Positions 1 through 7,213 of a stretch of 16,116 bases of DNA are shown here, piece by piece. Numbering within the stretch: position 1 is the stretch's first letter; each line of letters starts with the position of its first letter. This stretch comes from Bordetella sp. (GTDB taxonomy: Bacteria > Pseudomonadota > Gammaproteobacteria > Burkholderiales > Burkholderiaceae_B), in NCBI GenBank assembly GCA_027450125.1, contig DAIDKG010000365.1, positions 1-16,116 on the forward strand, written 5' to 3'. The translations under genes and the position numbers were made by a program. The notes under the pieces are model-generated. The model was not told where the DNA came from. It ran no database searches and worked only from the letters and a program-made list of their open reading frames with translations.

Positions 1-504
1 ATAGGCGGCGGCGAGCATGGTGCCGCTGCCCATCGCGCCCCACGGGATCATGGTCTGGCTCAGCAGTGCGAACACCATGAGCCGGCGCGGCGCGATGTCC
101 AGCCGCCGTATCAGGGTGACCGTGCCCAGCATGCCCACGCCGAACCCGGTGGCCGACTCGGCGAAGTGGCCGACCAGAAAGCAGGCGAAGAACACCAGGC
201 GGCGGCGGGCGCGCCGGGCCTCGCCCGCAGCGCTCATGTCCGCCGCAGCGCCCTGGCCGCGCGCCGCCACTTGCCAGAACAGCAGCCCGCCCAGGATGTA
301 GGGCGCAATCGTCGCGCCTATCCAGAGTCCGCGCGCCAGCGCGCGCAGCAGCTGCGCGGCGCCGAACGCCGCGGGCCCGCTCAGCATGGCCACGGGCACG
401 GCGATCAGCAGACCCAGGATCGCCGCCCTGGTCGTATTGAGGCGCCCGCTGCCGATGGCCGCGACGACGGCGAGCGCGGGCAGCGACCACAGGAGATAGT
501 TCAT
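1..504 (-). CDS. L-lactate permease family transporter, N-terminal part (runs off the window)
   Basis: Reading leftward from the ATG at 504-502 gives 168 residues with no stop, so the gene is cut by base 1. The protein begins MNYLLWSLPALAVVAAIGSG and shows hydrophobic segments at about residues 3-20, 27-50, 60-80 and 100-130. A conserved-looking loop, HFAESATGFGVGMLG, resembles the E-x-x-x-GFG signature of the LctP/LldP family of inner-membrane lactate (and glycolate) proton symporters, which usually have about 500-560 residues. An in-frame TGA lies directly before the ATG, so this is the first possible start; no clear Shine-Dalgarno precedes it. Only 28 bases separate it from the stop of the upstream chemoreceptor gene, so the two are probably co-transcribed. 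The family call is fairly sure; the substrate (lactate or another small carboxylate) is inferred. Confidence 0.8.
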   Translation of the reverse strand, partial: MNYLLWSLPALAVVAAIGSGRLNTTRAAILGLLIAVPVAMLSGPAAFGAAQLLRALARGLWIGATIAPYILGGLLFWQVAARGQGAAADMSAAGEARRARRRLVFFACFLVGHFAESATGFGVGMLGTVTLIRRLDIAPRRLMVFALLSQTMIPWGAMGSGTMLAAAY

Positions 505-532
505 TCAGCCAGGACGGTGCGGCGGATTGCCT

Positions 533-2068
533 TCACGGCAGTTTGAACGCGCCGATCGCCTGGTTCAGTTTCAGCGCCTGCTCCTTGAGGCTCTCGGCCG
601 CTGCCGCGCTCTGCTCGACCAGCGCGGCGTTCTGCTGCGTCATCTGGTCCATGTGAGAAATGGCCGTGCCGATCTCGGAGATGCTGCTGGACTGGTACTC
701 GGCCGATGCCGAGATCTCGGCAATGGTGGTGGTCACGCGCTGCACGGCGCCGACGATGTCCTGCATGGTCTGGCCGGCCTGCTGCACAAGAGCGGCCCCC
801 TGGTCGACGCGTTCGGTGGAATCGGAGATCAGCGCCTTGATTTCGCGCGCGGCCTGGGCGCTGCGCTGGGCCAGGGTGCGCACCTCGCCGGCCACCACGG
901 CGAAGCCCTTGCCCTGCTCGCCGGCGCGGGCCGCCTCCACCGCCGCGTTCAGGGCGAGGATATTGGTCTGGAAGGCAATGCCGTCGATCGTGCCGATGAT
1001 GTCGACGATCTTGCTGGAACTGGCGCTGATCTCGCTCATCATCTGCACCACGTGCGACACCACGGCGCCGCCGCGGTTGGCCACGTCCGATGCGCTCTCG
1101 GCGAACTGGTTGGCCTGCCGCGCGGCCTCGGAGCTCTGTCGCACCACGTCCGAGAGCTGCATCATGGAAGCCGAGGTCTGCTCCAGGCTGGCCGCGGCCT
1201 GCTCGGTACGGCTGGAGAGATCGGCGTTGCCGTTGGCCACCTCTGCAGCTGCCGTCTCGATTTCCTCGGAACCCTGGCGCACGCGGCGGATGATGTCGCG
1301 CAGGCCCTCCTGCATGCGCCGCATGGAAGCGAGCAAGCTGTCGGAGCGGCCGTCGGCGCGCAAGTCGCGACTCAGGTCGCCGGCGGCGATCACATTGACG
1401 ACATCGGCTGCGTCCTGCGGCTCGCCGCCAAGCTGGCGCAGGATGGAGCGCGTCAGCATGAGGCCCAGGCCGGCAAGCACGACGAACAGCCCGCCGCCGA
1501 TCAGCAGGAAGCGCGCAGCATAGGACCAGAACGCGGTATTGATGTCGTCGATGAACACGCCGTTGCCGACCACCCAGTTCCAGGGCTTGAAAAGCACGGC
1601 GCACAGCAGCTTGGGCACGGGCTTGCGTGCCGGATCGTCGGGCCGCGCCACGGCGGCAATCATGTAGACGACGCCTTGCTTGGGCAGATCCTGGGCATAG
1701 ATGTCCGAGGTCATGCGCCCGTCGGGCAGCCTGGAACCCTTGTCCATCTTGCCGACCCGCTTGGCGTCGGCGTGCACGAGCATCATGCCGGCCATGGTGC
1801 GCACGAATATGTAGTCGTCGCCGTGGCGCAGGCCCGAGAGCGCCTCCACGGCCTGCGCCTGGGCCTGCGCGCGCGTGAGCTTGCCGCTCTGCTCGAGCGC
1901 GTAATAGCGCTGCATGATGCCTTCGGCCAGCTGCGAGGCCTTGAGGATTTCATCGCGCCGCGATTCGAGCATGTTCTGCCGCAGCGCCTGCAGGGCGAAG
2001 CCGCTGATCACCACGATGCCGATCAAGGCGACGGCCACGATGGAAAGAATCCGGGTGCGCATTTTCAT
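533..2068 (-). CDS. Methyl-accepting chemotaxis protein with periplasmic sCache_2-type sensor
   Basis: A 511-residue inner-membrane chemoreceptor. TM1 is at about residues 6-26, a periplasmic Cache-type domain at 35-178 (with DDYIFV near 84-89 and [13 protein letters not shown] near 163-175), TM2 at about 185-207, HAMP at about 208-260, then the cytoplasmic signalling domain. The hairpin tip that contacts CheA/CheW is clear ([20 protein letters not shown], 361-380). Glutamate/glutamine pairs around 289-297 resemble methylation sites. There is no C-terminal NWETF-like CheR/CheB tether. The frame stays open to 2179, but the ATG at 2068 has GGAG seven bases upstream and puts TM1 directly at the N terminus, so I chose it. 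Short-chain carboxylates are a common ligand class of sCache_2 receptors; the adjacent lactate-permease-like gene fits that. Confidence 0.92.
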   Translation of the reverse strand: MKMRTRILSIVAVALIGIVVISGFALQALRQNMLESRRDEILKASQLAEGIMQRYYALEQSGKLTRAQAQAQAVEALSGLRHGDDYIFVRTMAGMMLVHADAKRVGKMDKGSRLPDGRMTSDIYAQDLPKQGVVYMIAAVARPDDPARKPVPKLLCAVLFKPWNWVVGNGVFIDDINTAFWSYAARFLLIGGGLFVVLAGLGLMLTRSILRQLGGEPQDAADVVNVIAAGDLSRDLRADGRSDSLLASMRRMQEGLRDIIRRVRQGSEEIETAAAEVANGNADLSSRTEQAAASLEQTSASMMQLSDVVRQSSEAARQANQFAESASDVANRGGAVVSHVVQMMSEISASSSKIVDIIGTIDGIAFQTNILALNAAVEAARAGEQGKGFAVVAGEVRTLAQRSAQAAREIKALISDSTERVDQGAALVQQAGQTMQDIVGAVQRVTTTIAEISASAEYQSSSISEIGTAISHMDQMTQQNAALVEQSAAAAESLKEQALKLNQAIGAFKLP

Positions 2069-2299
2069 GCTTTGTCTCCATAGGCGGTTGCGGCCGATGG
2101 AGCAATCGGGCAGTACCGCGGCTATTGTCATTTTTTTGCGATCGTAGAGCGCGGGCGCGCCCTGCCTGACCGGGAACAACGCCGCGGATTGGGCGCATTT
2201 ATGTTTGTTTTATTTGTCCTGGCCTGATGCAGCGCAGTTTTCTGACTTTTTATTGAACGCCGTTTGCGCCTTTCTTTTCCAGCCGCGGTGACGGCCGCG
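2069..2299. other. Intergenic spacer with AT-rich patch upstream of the chemoreceptor gene
   Basis: This stretch between the LysR stop and the chemoreceptor start holds no convincing ORF. About 2195-2275 is clearly richer in A and T than its surroundings (runs of T and A near 2203-2218 and 2246-2257), as expected for the chemoreceptor promoter on the minus strand. I could not assign a convincing sigma-70 or FliA (sigma-28) hexamer pair. Confidence 0.35.
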
Positions 2300-2320
2300 A
2301 AAGCCGGCTACTTCGCCGGC
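2300..2320 (-). terminator. Possible short terminator hairpin overlapping the LysR stop codon
   Basis: On the minus strand GCCGGC (2320-2315), six loop bases and GCCGGC (2308-2303) form a perfect 6-bp stem, followed by TTT (2302-2300). The right arm overlaps the TAG stop of the LysR gene (2310-2308). The U tract is only three bases, so this is a weak intrinsic terminator at best. Confidence 0.3.
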
Positions 2321-3264
2321 GCGCTGCCCGGCCACAGCGGCACGACCGCCTGCGCATTCTCCGGCGAGCGGGCCCGGAAGGCCTGGACGCTGCGGTGCAC
2401 GCAGTCCAGGAAGGTGCCGGCGTTGCTGCTGGGCGGCTGGCGCAACTGGTGTATGTAGCCGAACAGGATCCAGCGTTCGGGCGCCAGCGGGCGGATCACC
2501 AGGCCGTCCAGATCGATGGCCTGGGCGCACAAGCGGTCGAGAATGGCAATGCCGGCGCCGTCGCGGGCCAACTGGCAGGCCATCAGGGACGAGCGCGTCT
2601 CGATCGCATAGTCGGGCCTGACGCCGCCCGAGCGCAGAAAGTCGTCCACCTGTTGGCGCCAGGGCTGTCCGGACCACAAGCCCAGCAGCGGCTCGGACGC
2701 CAGGTCCGCGGCGGTCAGCGACGGCTTGTCCGCGAGCCGGTGCGTGGCGGGCAGCACGGCCTCCATCCGGACCTGGAACAACGGGTGGTTTTCGATTTCG
2801 ACGAAAGGATGGCTGACCGGCAGCGAGATGATGCCCAGGTCGTACAGCCGCGTGCCCATCTGGGCCTCGATCCCGAAGCGCGACTGTTCGTCGACCGACA
2901 CGCGGATGCCCGGGTTCTCGCGGCAGAACAGCGCGAGAGCGGGCGAGACGATGCCCCGGCCGATGCGCGAGGCCGTCACCAGCCGCAGCCGGCCCCGGGT
3001 TTCGGTGCGGATGGCGCTTGCGATGCGCGGAATTTCGTCGAATCCGGCCAGGATATGTTCGGCATCGCGATAGAACGCCTGCCCTTGAGCGGTCAGCTGC
3101 AGGCGCCGGCGCGTCCGGTGAAAGAGCTGCAGCTGGATTTCCGCCTCCAGCAGGCCGATCAGCCGGCTCGCGGCTGGCGGGCTGATGTTCATGGTCTCGG
3201 CCGCCGCCGCGAGCGAGCCTTGGCTGACCACCAGGTGAAAGAGGCGTAGCGCGCGGATGTTCAA
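2308..3264 (-). CDS. LysR-family transcriptional regulator, divergent from the ABC transporter operon
   Basis: A 318-residue LysR-type regulator if read from the TTG at 3264-3262, which gives the family-typical N terminus MNIRALRLFHLVVSQGSLAA. The winged-helix DNA-binding region is at about residues 3-62 (SLAAAAETMNISPPAASRLI covers the helix-turn-helix). The effector-binding domain, a periplasmic-binding-protein-like fold, fills about 90-290. The frame is open to another TTG at 3330, which would add 22 basic residues and lacks a ribosome binding site; there is no in-frame ATG upstream of the HTH. I prefer 3264 because family proteins normally start just before the HTH and because 3330 lies only nine bases from the putative operator. 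Divergent placement next to an amino-acid transporter operon implies it controls that operon, probably with the transported compound or a metabolite as co-inducer (inference). Confidence 0.88.
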   Translation of the reverse strand: MNIRALRLFHLVVSQGSLAAAAETMNISPPAASRLIGLLEAEIQLQLFHRTRRRLQLTAQGQAFYRDAEHILAGFDEIPRIASAIRTETRGRLRLVTASRIGRGIVSPALALFCRENPGIRVSVDEQSRFGIEAQMGTRLYDLGIISLPVSHPFVEIENHPLFQVRMEAVLPATHRLADKPSLTAADLASEPLLGLWSGQPWRQQVDDFLRSGGVRPDYAIETRSSLMACQLARDGAGIAILDRLCAQAIDLDGLVIRPLAPERWILFGYIHQLRQPPSSNAGTFLDCVHRSVQAFRARSPENAQAVVPLWPGSAPAK

Positions 3265-3338
3265 TATTTTTCTTCGCGTGGCAACTGATTGTCGGACATG
3301 AGGTTTTATCTCATTGTTCCGCTTTTTCAAACGATACG

Positions 3339-3363
3339 TTGATTAATTCACATTATTAAACAA
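3339..3363. promoter_or_regulatory. Inverted repeat, candidate LysR-regulator operator in the divergent spacer
   Basis: TTGATTAAT (3339-3347), seven spacer bases, then ATTAAACAA (3355-3363) form 9-bp inverted arms with a single mismatch. It is the only strong palindrome in the 183-base spacer between the regulator start (3264) and the binding-protein start (3448), and it lies in a local AT-rich patch where promoters are expected. The textbook T-N11-A pair of LysR sites is not at its symmetric position, so assignment to this regulator rests on location and symmetry. Confidence 0.5.
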
Positions 3364-3447
3364 CAACGCCACTTTAGACTGCGGCATCAAGGCTGGGCGG
3401 CGACATCGAGCCGTTCGGCGAAAGAACCATACCCAAAGGAGACAACG

Positions 3448-4263
3448 ATGATCCGGATGCGAATCTTGATGGCGGGCGCGCTTGCGCTGGCGGCTTGCGC
3501 GCAGGTGCCGGCGGCCATGGCGGGCAGCCTCGAACTGGTCACCCCCGGCGTGCTGAAAGTCGCCTACCGCACCGACGACAAGCCGGTTTCTTTCCTGCAG
3601 GACGGCAAGCCGACCGGCTTCATGGTGGAGCTGATGAACACGGTCGCCCAGCGCATGGGACTGAAGGTGACTTATATCTCGACGACGTTCGCCGCCATGC
3701 TGCCCGCGGTCAGGAATCACCAATACGACACGGCGGCCTTCGGCGTGCTGGTCACGCCCCAGCGCAAGACGGTCGTGAACTTCACCACCCCGGTCGGCTA
3801 CGGCCAGGCGCAACTGGTCAGCCGCAAGAAGGCTGCGCTGGCCACGCTGCAGGACGCCCAGGGCAAGACCGTGGCGATCACCACCGGCAGCGCGCTGATC
3901 CCCCTGCTGCGCAAAATGGCGCCCAAGGTGACGATCAAGGAGTTTCCCAACGTCGCATCGAGCACGAACGCGTTGCTGGCCGGGCAGGTGGACGGCCTTT
4001 TCACCGGCAACGCCACGGCGGGGCGCATCGCCGTGCAGCACCCTGAACTGGTCGCCACGCAAACCGTGGAGAGCGACGCCAACGCGCTGCCGGTCGCCAA
4101 GGATCATCCGGCGCTGCTGGCCGCGATGAACAAGGCGCTCGCGGCGGCGATGGCCGACGGCACCTACGGCAAGCTGTTCGCCAAGTGGAACCCCAAGGGC
4201 ATGCGCATTCCGCAGCGCATGTATGCCGACTATCCGGGCATGCCGCGGCAGGCCGCGCAATAA
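3448..4263 (+). CDS. Amino-acid ABC transporter, periplasmic substrate-binding protein (SBP_bac_3 family)
   Basis: A 271-residue family-3 solute-binding protein that captures a polar amino acid or similar ligand and delivers it to the permease encoded next. The ATG at 3448 follows AAAGGAG with good spacing. The N terminus is an export signal: basic MIRMR, a short hydrophobic core, then either a signal-peptidase I site at AMA-G (residues 24-27) or a lipobox LAAC with Cys17. The mature part opens with the family-typical LKVAYRTDDKPVSFLQDGKP and GFMVELM, and contains AAFGVLVTPQRKTVVNFTTP, the usual hinge and ligand-loop region. This is the first gene of the plus-strand operon, 21 bases before the permease. 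The substrate cannot be read from the sequence. Confidence 0.9.
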   Translation: MIRMRILMAGALALAACAQVPAAMAGSLELVTPGVLKVAYRTDDKPVSFLQDGKPTGFMVELMNTVAQRMGLKVTYISTTFAAMLPAVRNHQYDTAAFGVLVTPQRKTVVNFTTPVGYGQAQLVSRKKAALATLQDAQGKTVAITTGSALIPLLRKMAPKVTIKEFPNVASSTNALLAGQVDGLFTGNATAGRIAVQHPELVATQTVESDANALPVAKDHPALLAAMNKALAAAMADGTYGKLFAKWNPKGMRIPQRMYADYPGMPRQAAQ

Positions 4264-4284
4264 CACACACCGCGAAGAGCCGCC

Positions 4285-5016
4285 ATGTATCACGGTCTGC
4301 AGCAGATCCTGTCCACGTTCTTCGATCCGACGCTGATCCTGCAGGCGATGCCGCAGCTGCTTCGGGTCGGCCTGCCCAACACGCTGCTGCTGGCGGTGTG
4401 CGCCACGGCGATCGGCATCGCGCTTGCGCTATTGGTGGCGGTCGGGCTGATGTCGGAGCGGCGCTGGGTGCGCCTGCCGTGCCGCGCCTACGTCGACATC
4501 CTGCGCGGACTGCCGCACATCCTGACCGTCTACCTGATCGGGCAGGGCCTGCCGCTGGCGGGCCTGAGCCTGTTCGGGGACAACACCTACGGCTATGCAG
4601 CGCTGGCGATCGGGCTCATCGAGAGCGCCTATTTCGCCGAAATCTTCCGGGCCGGCTTCCAGGGAGTCGAGCGCGGCCAGGTCGAGGCCGCGCGCAGCAC
4701 AGGCATGACCAGGTTCCAGACCATGCGCCACATCATCATTCCCCAGGGCGCGCGGCGCGTCCTGCCGCCGCTGACCGGCCAGTTCATCCTGGTCATCAAG
4801 GCCACCTCGCTGGTGTTCCTGCTGGGCCTGACGGCGTCGCAGCGCGAGATGTTCGCGCTGGCCCAGGACGGCGCGATCAACAACGCCAATCTGTCGCCGC
4901 TGACCGCCGCGGGCCTGATCTATCTCGCCCTGACGATTCCGACGACCTATGTGATCAACACCTGGGACCGCCGGCTTCGCGGCGGTCGCGCAACCCGAGC
5001 GATAGGATCCGAATGA
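4285..5016 (+). CDS. Amino-acid ABC transporter permease (HisM/GlnP type)
   Basis: A 243-residue inner-membrane permease of the polar-amino-acid (HisM/GlnP/ArtQ) family. The Pro-Asn-Thr pattern near residues 30-33 begins the conserved permease domain, with membrane segments at about 32-55, 68-90, 103-120, 163-182 and 205-225. The cytoplasmic EAA loop that docks on the ATPase is clear at about 134-155 (EAARSTGMTRFQ followed by IIPQG). Only one permease gene is present, so a homodimer is the simplest channel. A modest GAAGAG lies before the ATG. The last four bases overlap the ATPase start (ATGA at 5013-5016), which indicates translational coupling. Confidence 0.92.
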   Translation: MYHGLQQILSTFFDPTLILQAMPQLLRVGLPNTLLLAVCATAIGIALALLVAVGLMSERRWVRLPCRAYVDILRGLPHILTVYLIGQGLPLAGLSLFGDNTYGYAALAIGLIESAYFAEIFRAGFQGVERGQVEAARSTGMTRFQTMRHIIIPQGARRVLPPLTGQFILVIKATSLVFLLGLTASQREMFALAQDGAINNANLSPLTAAGLIYLALTIPTTYVINTWDRRLRGGRATRAIGSE

Positions 5017-5756
5017 ATCCGCAATCCGGCACCCGCGTGCGCTTCGAACGCGTGAGCAAATCGTACGGCAACGTCGCCGTGCTGCACGAGATCGATCTGG
5101 AAGCGCCGGGCGGGACGACGACCTGCATCGTCGGCCCGTCGGGCTCGGGCAAGTCCACGCTGCTGCGCTGCGCCAACCTGATGGAGCGTCCGCAGTCGGG
5201 GCGCATCCTGCTGGGCGATCTCGACATCACCGCGCCCGGCGTGGACATCGACAAGGTGCGCGCGCGGGTGGGCATGGTGTTCCAGCACTTTCATCTGTAT
5301 GCGCATCTGGACGTGCTGGCCAACGTCAGCCTGGCCCTGCGCAAGGTGCGGGGCATGAATCGGGACGAGGCCGAGGCGATCGCGCGCGACAGGCTGCAGG
5401 CGGTCGGCCTGAACGGATTCGAGGCGCGCCGGCCGCAGGACCTGTCGGGCGGCCAGCAGCAGCGCGTGGCCATTGCGCGCTCGCTTGCCATGGAACCCGA
5501 GGTCATGCTCTTTGACGAGGCCACCTCCGCCCTCGATCCGGAGCTGGTCAAGGGGGTGCTCGCCGTCATGCGCGATCTTGCGCAGGCCGGCATGACCATG
5601 ATCGTGGTGACGCACGAAATGCGCTTCGCGCGCGAGGTCGCCGGCCAGGTTGTGTTCGTCGACGGCGGGCGCATCATCGAGCAGGGACCGCCCGATGAAT
5701 TCTTCGACCGGCCGCGCCACCCGCGCTTGCGCCATTTTCTGGAGCAGGTCCTCTGA
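5013..5756 (+). CDS. Amino-acid ABC transporter ATP-binding protein (HisP/GlnQ type)
   Basis: A 247-residue ATPase that powers the adjacent permease on the cytoplasmic face. All nucleotide-binding motifs are intact: Walker A GPSGSGKST (41-49), Q-loop Gln91 in VFQHFHLYAH, ABC signature LSGGQQQ (144-150), Walker B VMLFDE (164-169), D-loop ALD (173-175) and H-loop His201 in VVTHE. Length and motifs match the HisP/GlnQ subfamily. The frame is open far upstream to 4185, but those codons overlap the permease gene in another frame. The ATG at 5013, with AGGA just upstream and a 4-base overlap with the permease stop, gives the standard family N terminus. Confidence 0.95.
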   Translation: MNPQSGTRVRFERVSKSYGNVAVLHEIDLEAPGGTTTCIVGPSGSGKSTLLRCANLMERPQSGRILLGDLDITAPGVDIDKVRARVGMVFQHFHLYAHLDVLANVSLALRKVRGMNRDEAEAIARDRLQAVGLNGFEARRPQDLSGGQQQRVAIARSLAMEPEVMLFDEATSALDPELVKGVLAVMRDLAQAGMTMIVVTHEMRFAREVAGQVVFVDGGRIIEQGPPDEFFDRPRHPRLRHFLEQVL

Positions 5757-5770
5757 CCTGTGACGCACCC

Positions 5771-7126
5771 ATGACTGATATGCTCGCCGCGCGGCCATCG
5801 ACCGCCGAAATCCAAAACCTGTTTGCCCAGCGCAGCCATTGGCAATCCTGGCTCGATGTCGAAGCGGCACTCGCCGCGACCCAGGCCGAGATGGGCATGA
5901 TTCCAGCTGCCGCGGCGCTGGAAATCGGCCGCAAGGCCAATCTGGACCACGTCGACGCCACGGCCCTGGCGGCCGACATTGCCCGCACCCGGGCTCCCAT
6001 CGTGTCGCTCGTGCGGGCGCTGGCGCGAGTTTGCGACGACGATGCCGGCGACTATGTGCACTGGGGCGCCACCACGCAAAACGTAATGCTGACTGCCCGG
6101 ACCCTGCTGATGCGCCGGGTGCACGGCGCGTTCATGGCCAGGCTGGGCGACGTGCTGTCCAGGCTGGCGGACCTGGCCGATGCGGGCGCAGACATGCTCA
6201 CGGCCGGGCGCACCAATTTCCGCCAGGGTCTGCCGATCACGTTCGGCTTCAAGGCGGCTGCATGGATCGAGGAGTTCCTGCGGCACCGCCAGCGTTTCGA
6301 AGGCGCCGAACCGCGCGTCTTCGCCTCGCTGTGGGGCGGTGCGCTGGGCGCCATGCACACCTACGGCGAGCAGGGTGCCGAGCTGAACCGCCGGCTGTCG
6401 CAGCGACTCGGCCTGACGCCGCTGGCCGTGCCGTCGCGGGCGGGGACTGACTACATCGTGGAGTATTTCCTGCTGCTGGCCTTGTTCAGCGCGAGTTGCT
6501 CCAAGGTGGCCCGGGATCTGTACGGCCTGATGGCCGACGAGATCGGCGAAGTCTACGAGCATCAGGGCAAGGAGGTCGTCGGCTCGAGCACCATGCCCAA
6601 CAAGGTCAATCCCAAAGTCGTCGTGGTGGTGATCTCGCTTGCGGCCCGGCTGCGCGCCACGACGCCGCTGGCGCTGGAGGCGATGCAGTCCACGCATGAA
6701 GGCGATGCCGCCAACAACCAGATGCTTTACGCGCTCATCGACCAGGCCTGTCCCCTCGCGTACGAGCTGGTCTGCGCGATGGACGAGCTGCTGGCCTGCC
6801 TGAAGCTGGCACCGGAGAACATGCGCCGCAACGTGGCGCTTTCCGGGCAGACCATGGCCGCGGAGAACGCGATGATGGTCCTGGCCCCCGCCTTCGGACG
6901 CGCGCAGGCCTATGAGCGGGTCAAGCAGGCGATCGCACAGGCCGGACAGCGCGGCGGCCAGCTGGCCGACCTGCTGCTCGAGGATGACTCGGTGCGCCAG
7001 GCCGTCGACGAGGCCGCGCTGCGGGCGGCGCTGGACCCGGCCGCCTACACAGGCAGCAGCGCGCAGATGGCGAAAACCATGGCGGCCAGCGCGCGCAGCG
7101 CCGCGGCGGCGCTGACCGGCGGCTAA
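5771..7126 (+). CDS. Fumarase/adenylosuccinate-lyase superfamily enzyme, PcaB-like (substrate unknown)
   Basis: A 451-residue cytoplasmic enzyme, the length of 3-carboxymuconate cycloisomerase (PcaB) and adenylosuccinate lyase. The superfamily loop GSSTMPNKVNP (271-281) carries the catalytic serine region, and HWGATTQN (97-104) matches the usual H-x-G-x-T-S/T-x-D/N segment. The second conserved block reads RTNFRQGLPITFG (147-159): adenylosuccinate lyases normally have RTH here and PcaB enzymes RTW, so Asn149 is unusual. It starts 14 bases after the ATPase stop without a clear Shine-Dalgarno, and it is the last gene of the transporter operon. The context suggests it cleaves the imported compound, for example an N-substituted aspartate or carboxylated amino acid, releasing fumarate or an analogue; this is inference. 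True PcaB is less likely because no protocatechuate genes are nearby. Confidence 0.85.
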   Translation: MTDMLAARPSTAEIQNLFAQRSHWQSWLDVEAALAATQAEMGMIPAAAALEIGRKANLDHVDATALAADIARTRAPIVSLVRALARVCDDDAGDYVHWGATTQNVMLTARTLLMRRVHGAFMARLGDVLSRLADLADAGADMLTAGRTNFRQGLPITFGFKAAAWIEEFLRHRQRFEGAEPRVFASLWGGALGAMHTYGEQGAELNRRLSQRLGLTPLAVPSRAGTDYIVEYFLLLALFSASCSKVARDLYGLMADEIGEVYEHQGKEVVGSSTMPNKVNPKVVVVVISLAARLRATTPLALEAMQSTHEGDAANNQMLYALIDQACPLAYELVCAMDELLACLKLAPENMRRNVALSGQTMAAENAMMVLAPAFGRAQAYERVKQAIAQAGQRGGQLADLLLEDDSVRQAVDEAALRAALDPAAYTGSSAQMAKTMAASARSAAAALTGG

Positions 7127-7213
7127 GCCGCGGGGTCGGGCCAGGCGACCATCTGTTCGATACAGGCGCGGGCGGGGTGGCGAGTTACCCGGCCTGAGGC
7201 GCGGGGGCCTCGA

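Noticed and set aside
527..2083. A 518-codon plus-strand frame opposite the chemoreceptor gene, and a 367-codon minus-strand frame at 501-1604
   Set aside because: The minus-strand chemoreceptor frame has unmistakable family motifs throughout; the others are composition shadows.
2069..2299. A FliA (sigma-28) promoter for the chemoreceptor gene
   Set aside because: The best match (a TAAA run followed by GCCCAATC) agrees at only about half of the consensus positions and has imperfect spacing.
3343..4293. A 316-codon minus-strand frame opposite the binding-protein gene
   Set aside because: The plus strand has a ribosome binding site, signal peptide and family motifs; the antisense product has none.
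4185..5012. Upstream extension of the ATPase frame
   Set aside because: It overlaps the permease gene in another frame and encodes Arg/Ala/Gly-rich nonsense; the ATPase has a proper start at 5013.
7127..7213. Intrinsic terminator between the convergent lyase and diguanylate cyclase genes
   Set aside because: Only short stems of 5 bp (GCGGC/GCCGC over the TAA stop, and GAGGC/GCCTC at 7196-7211) are present, without T tracts on either strand.
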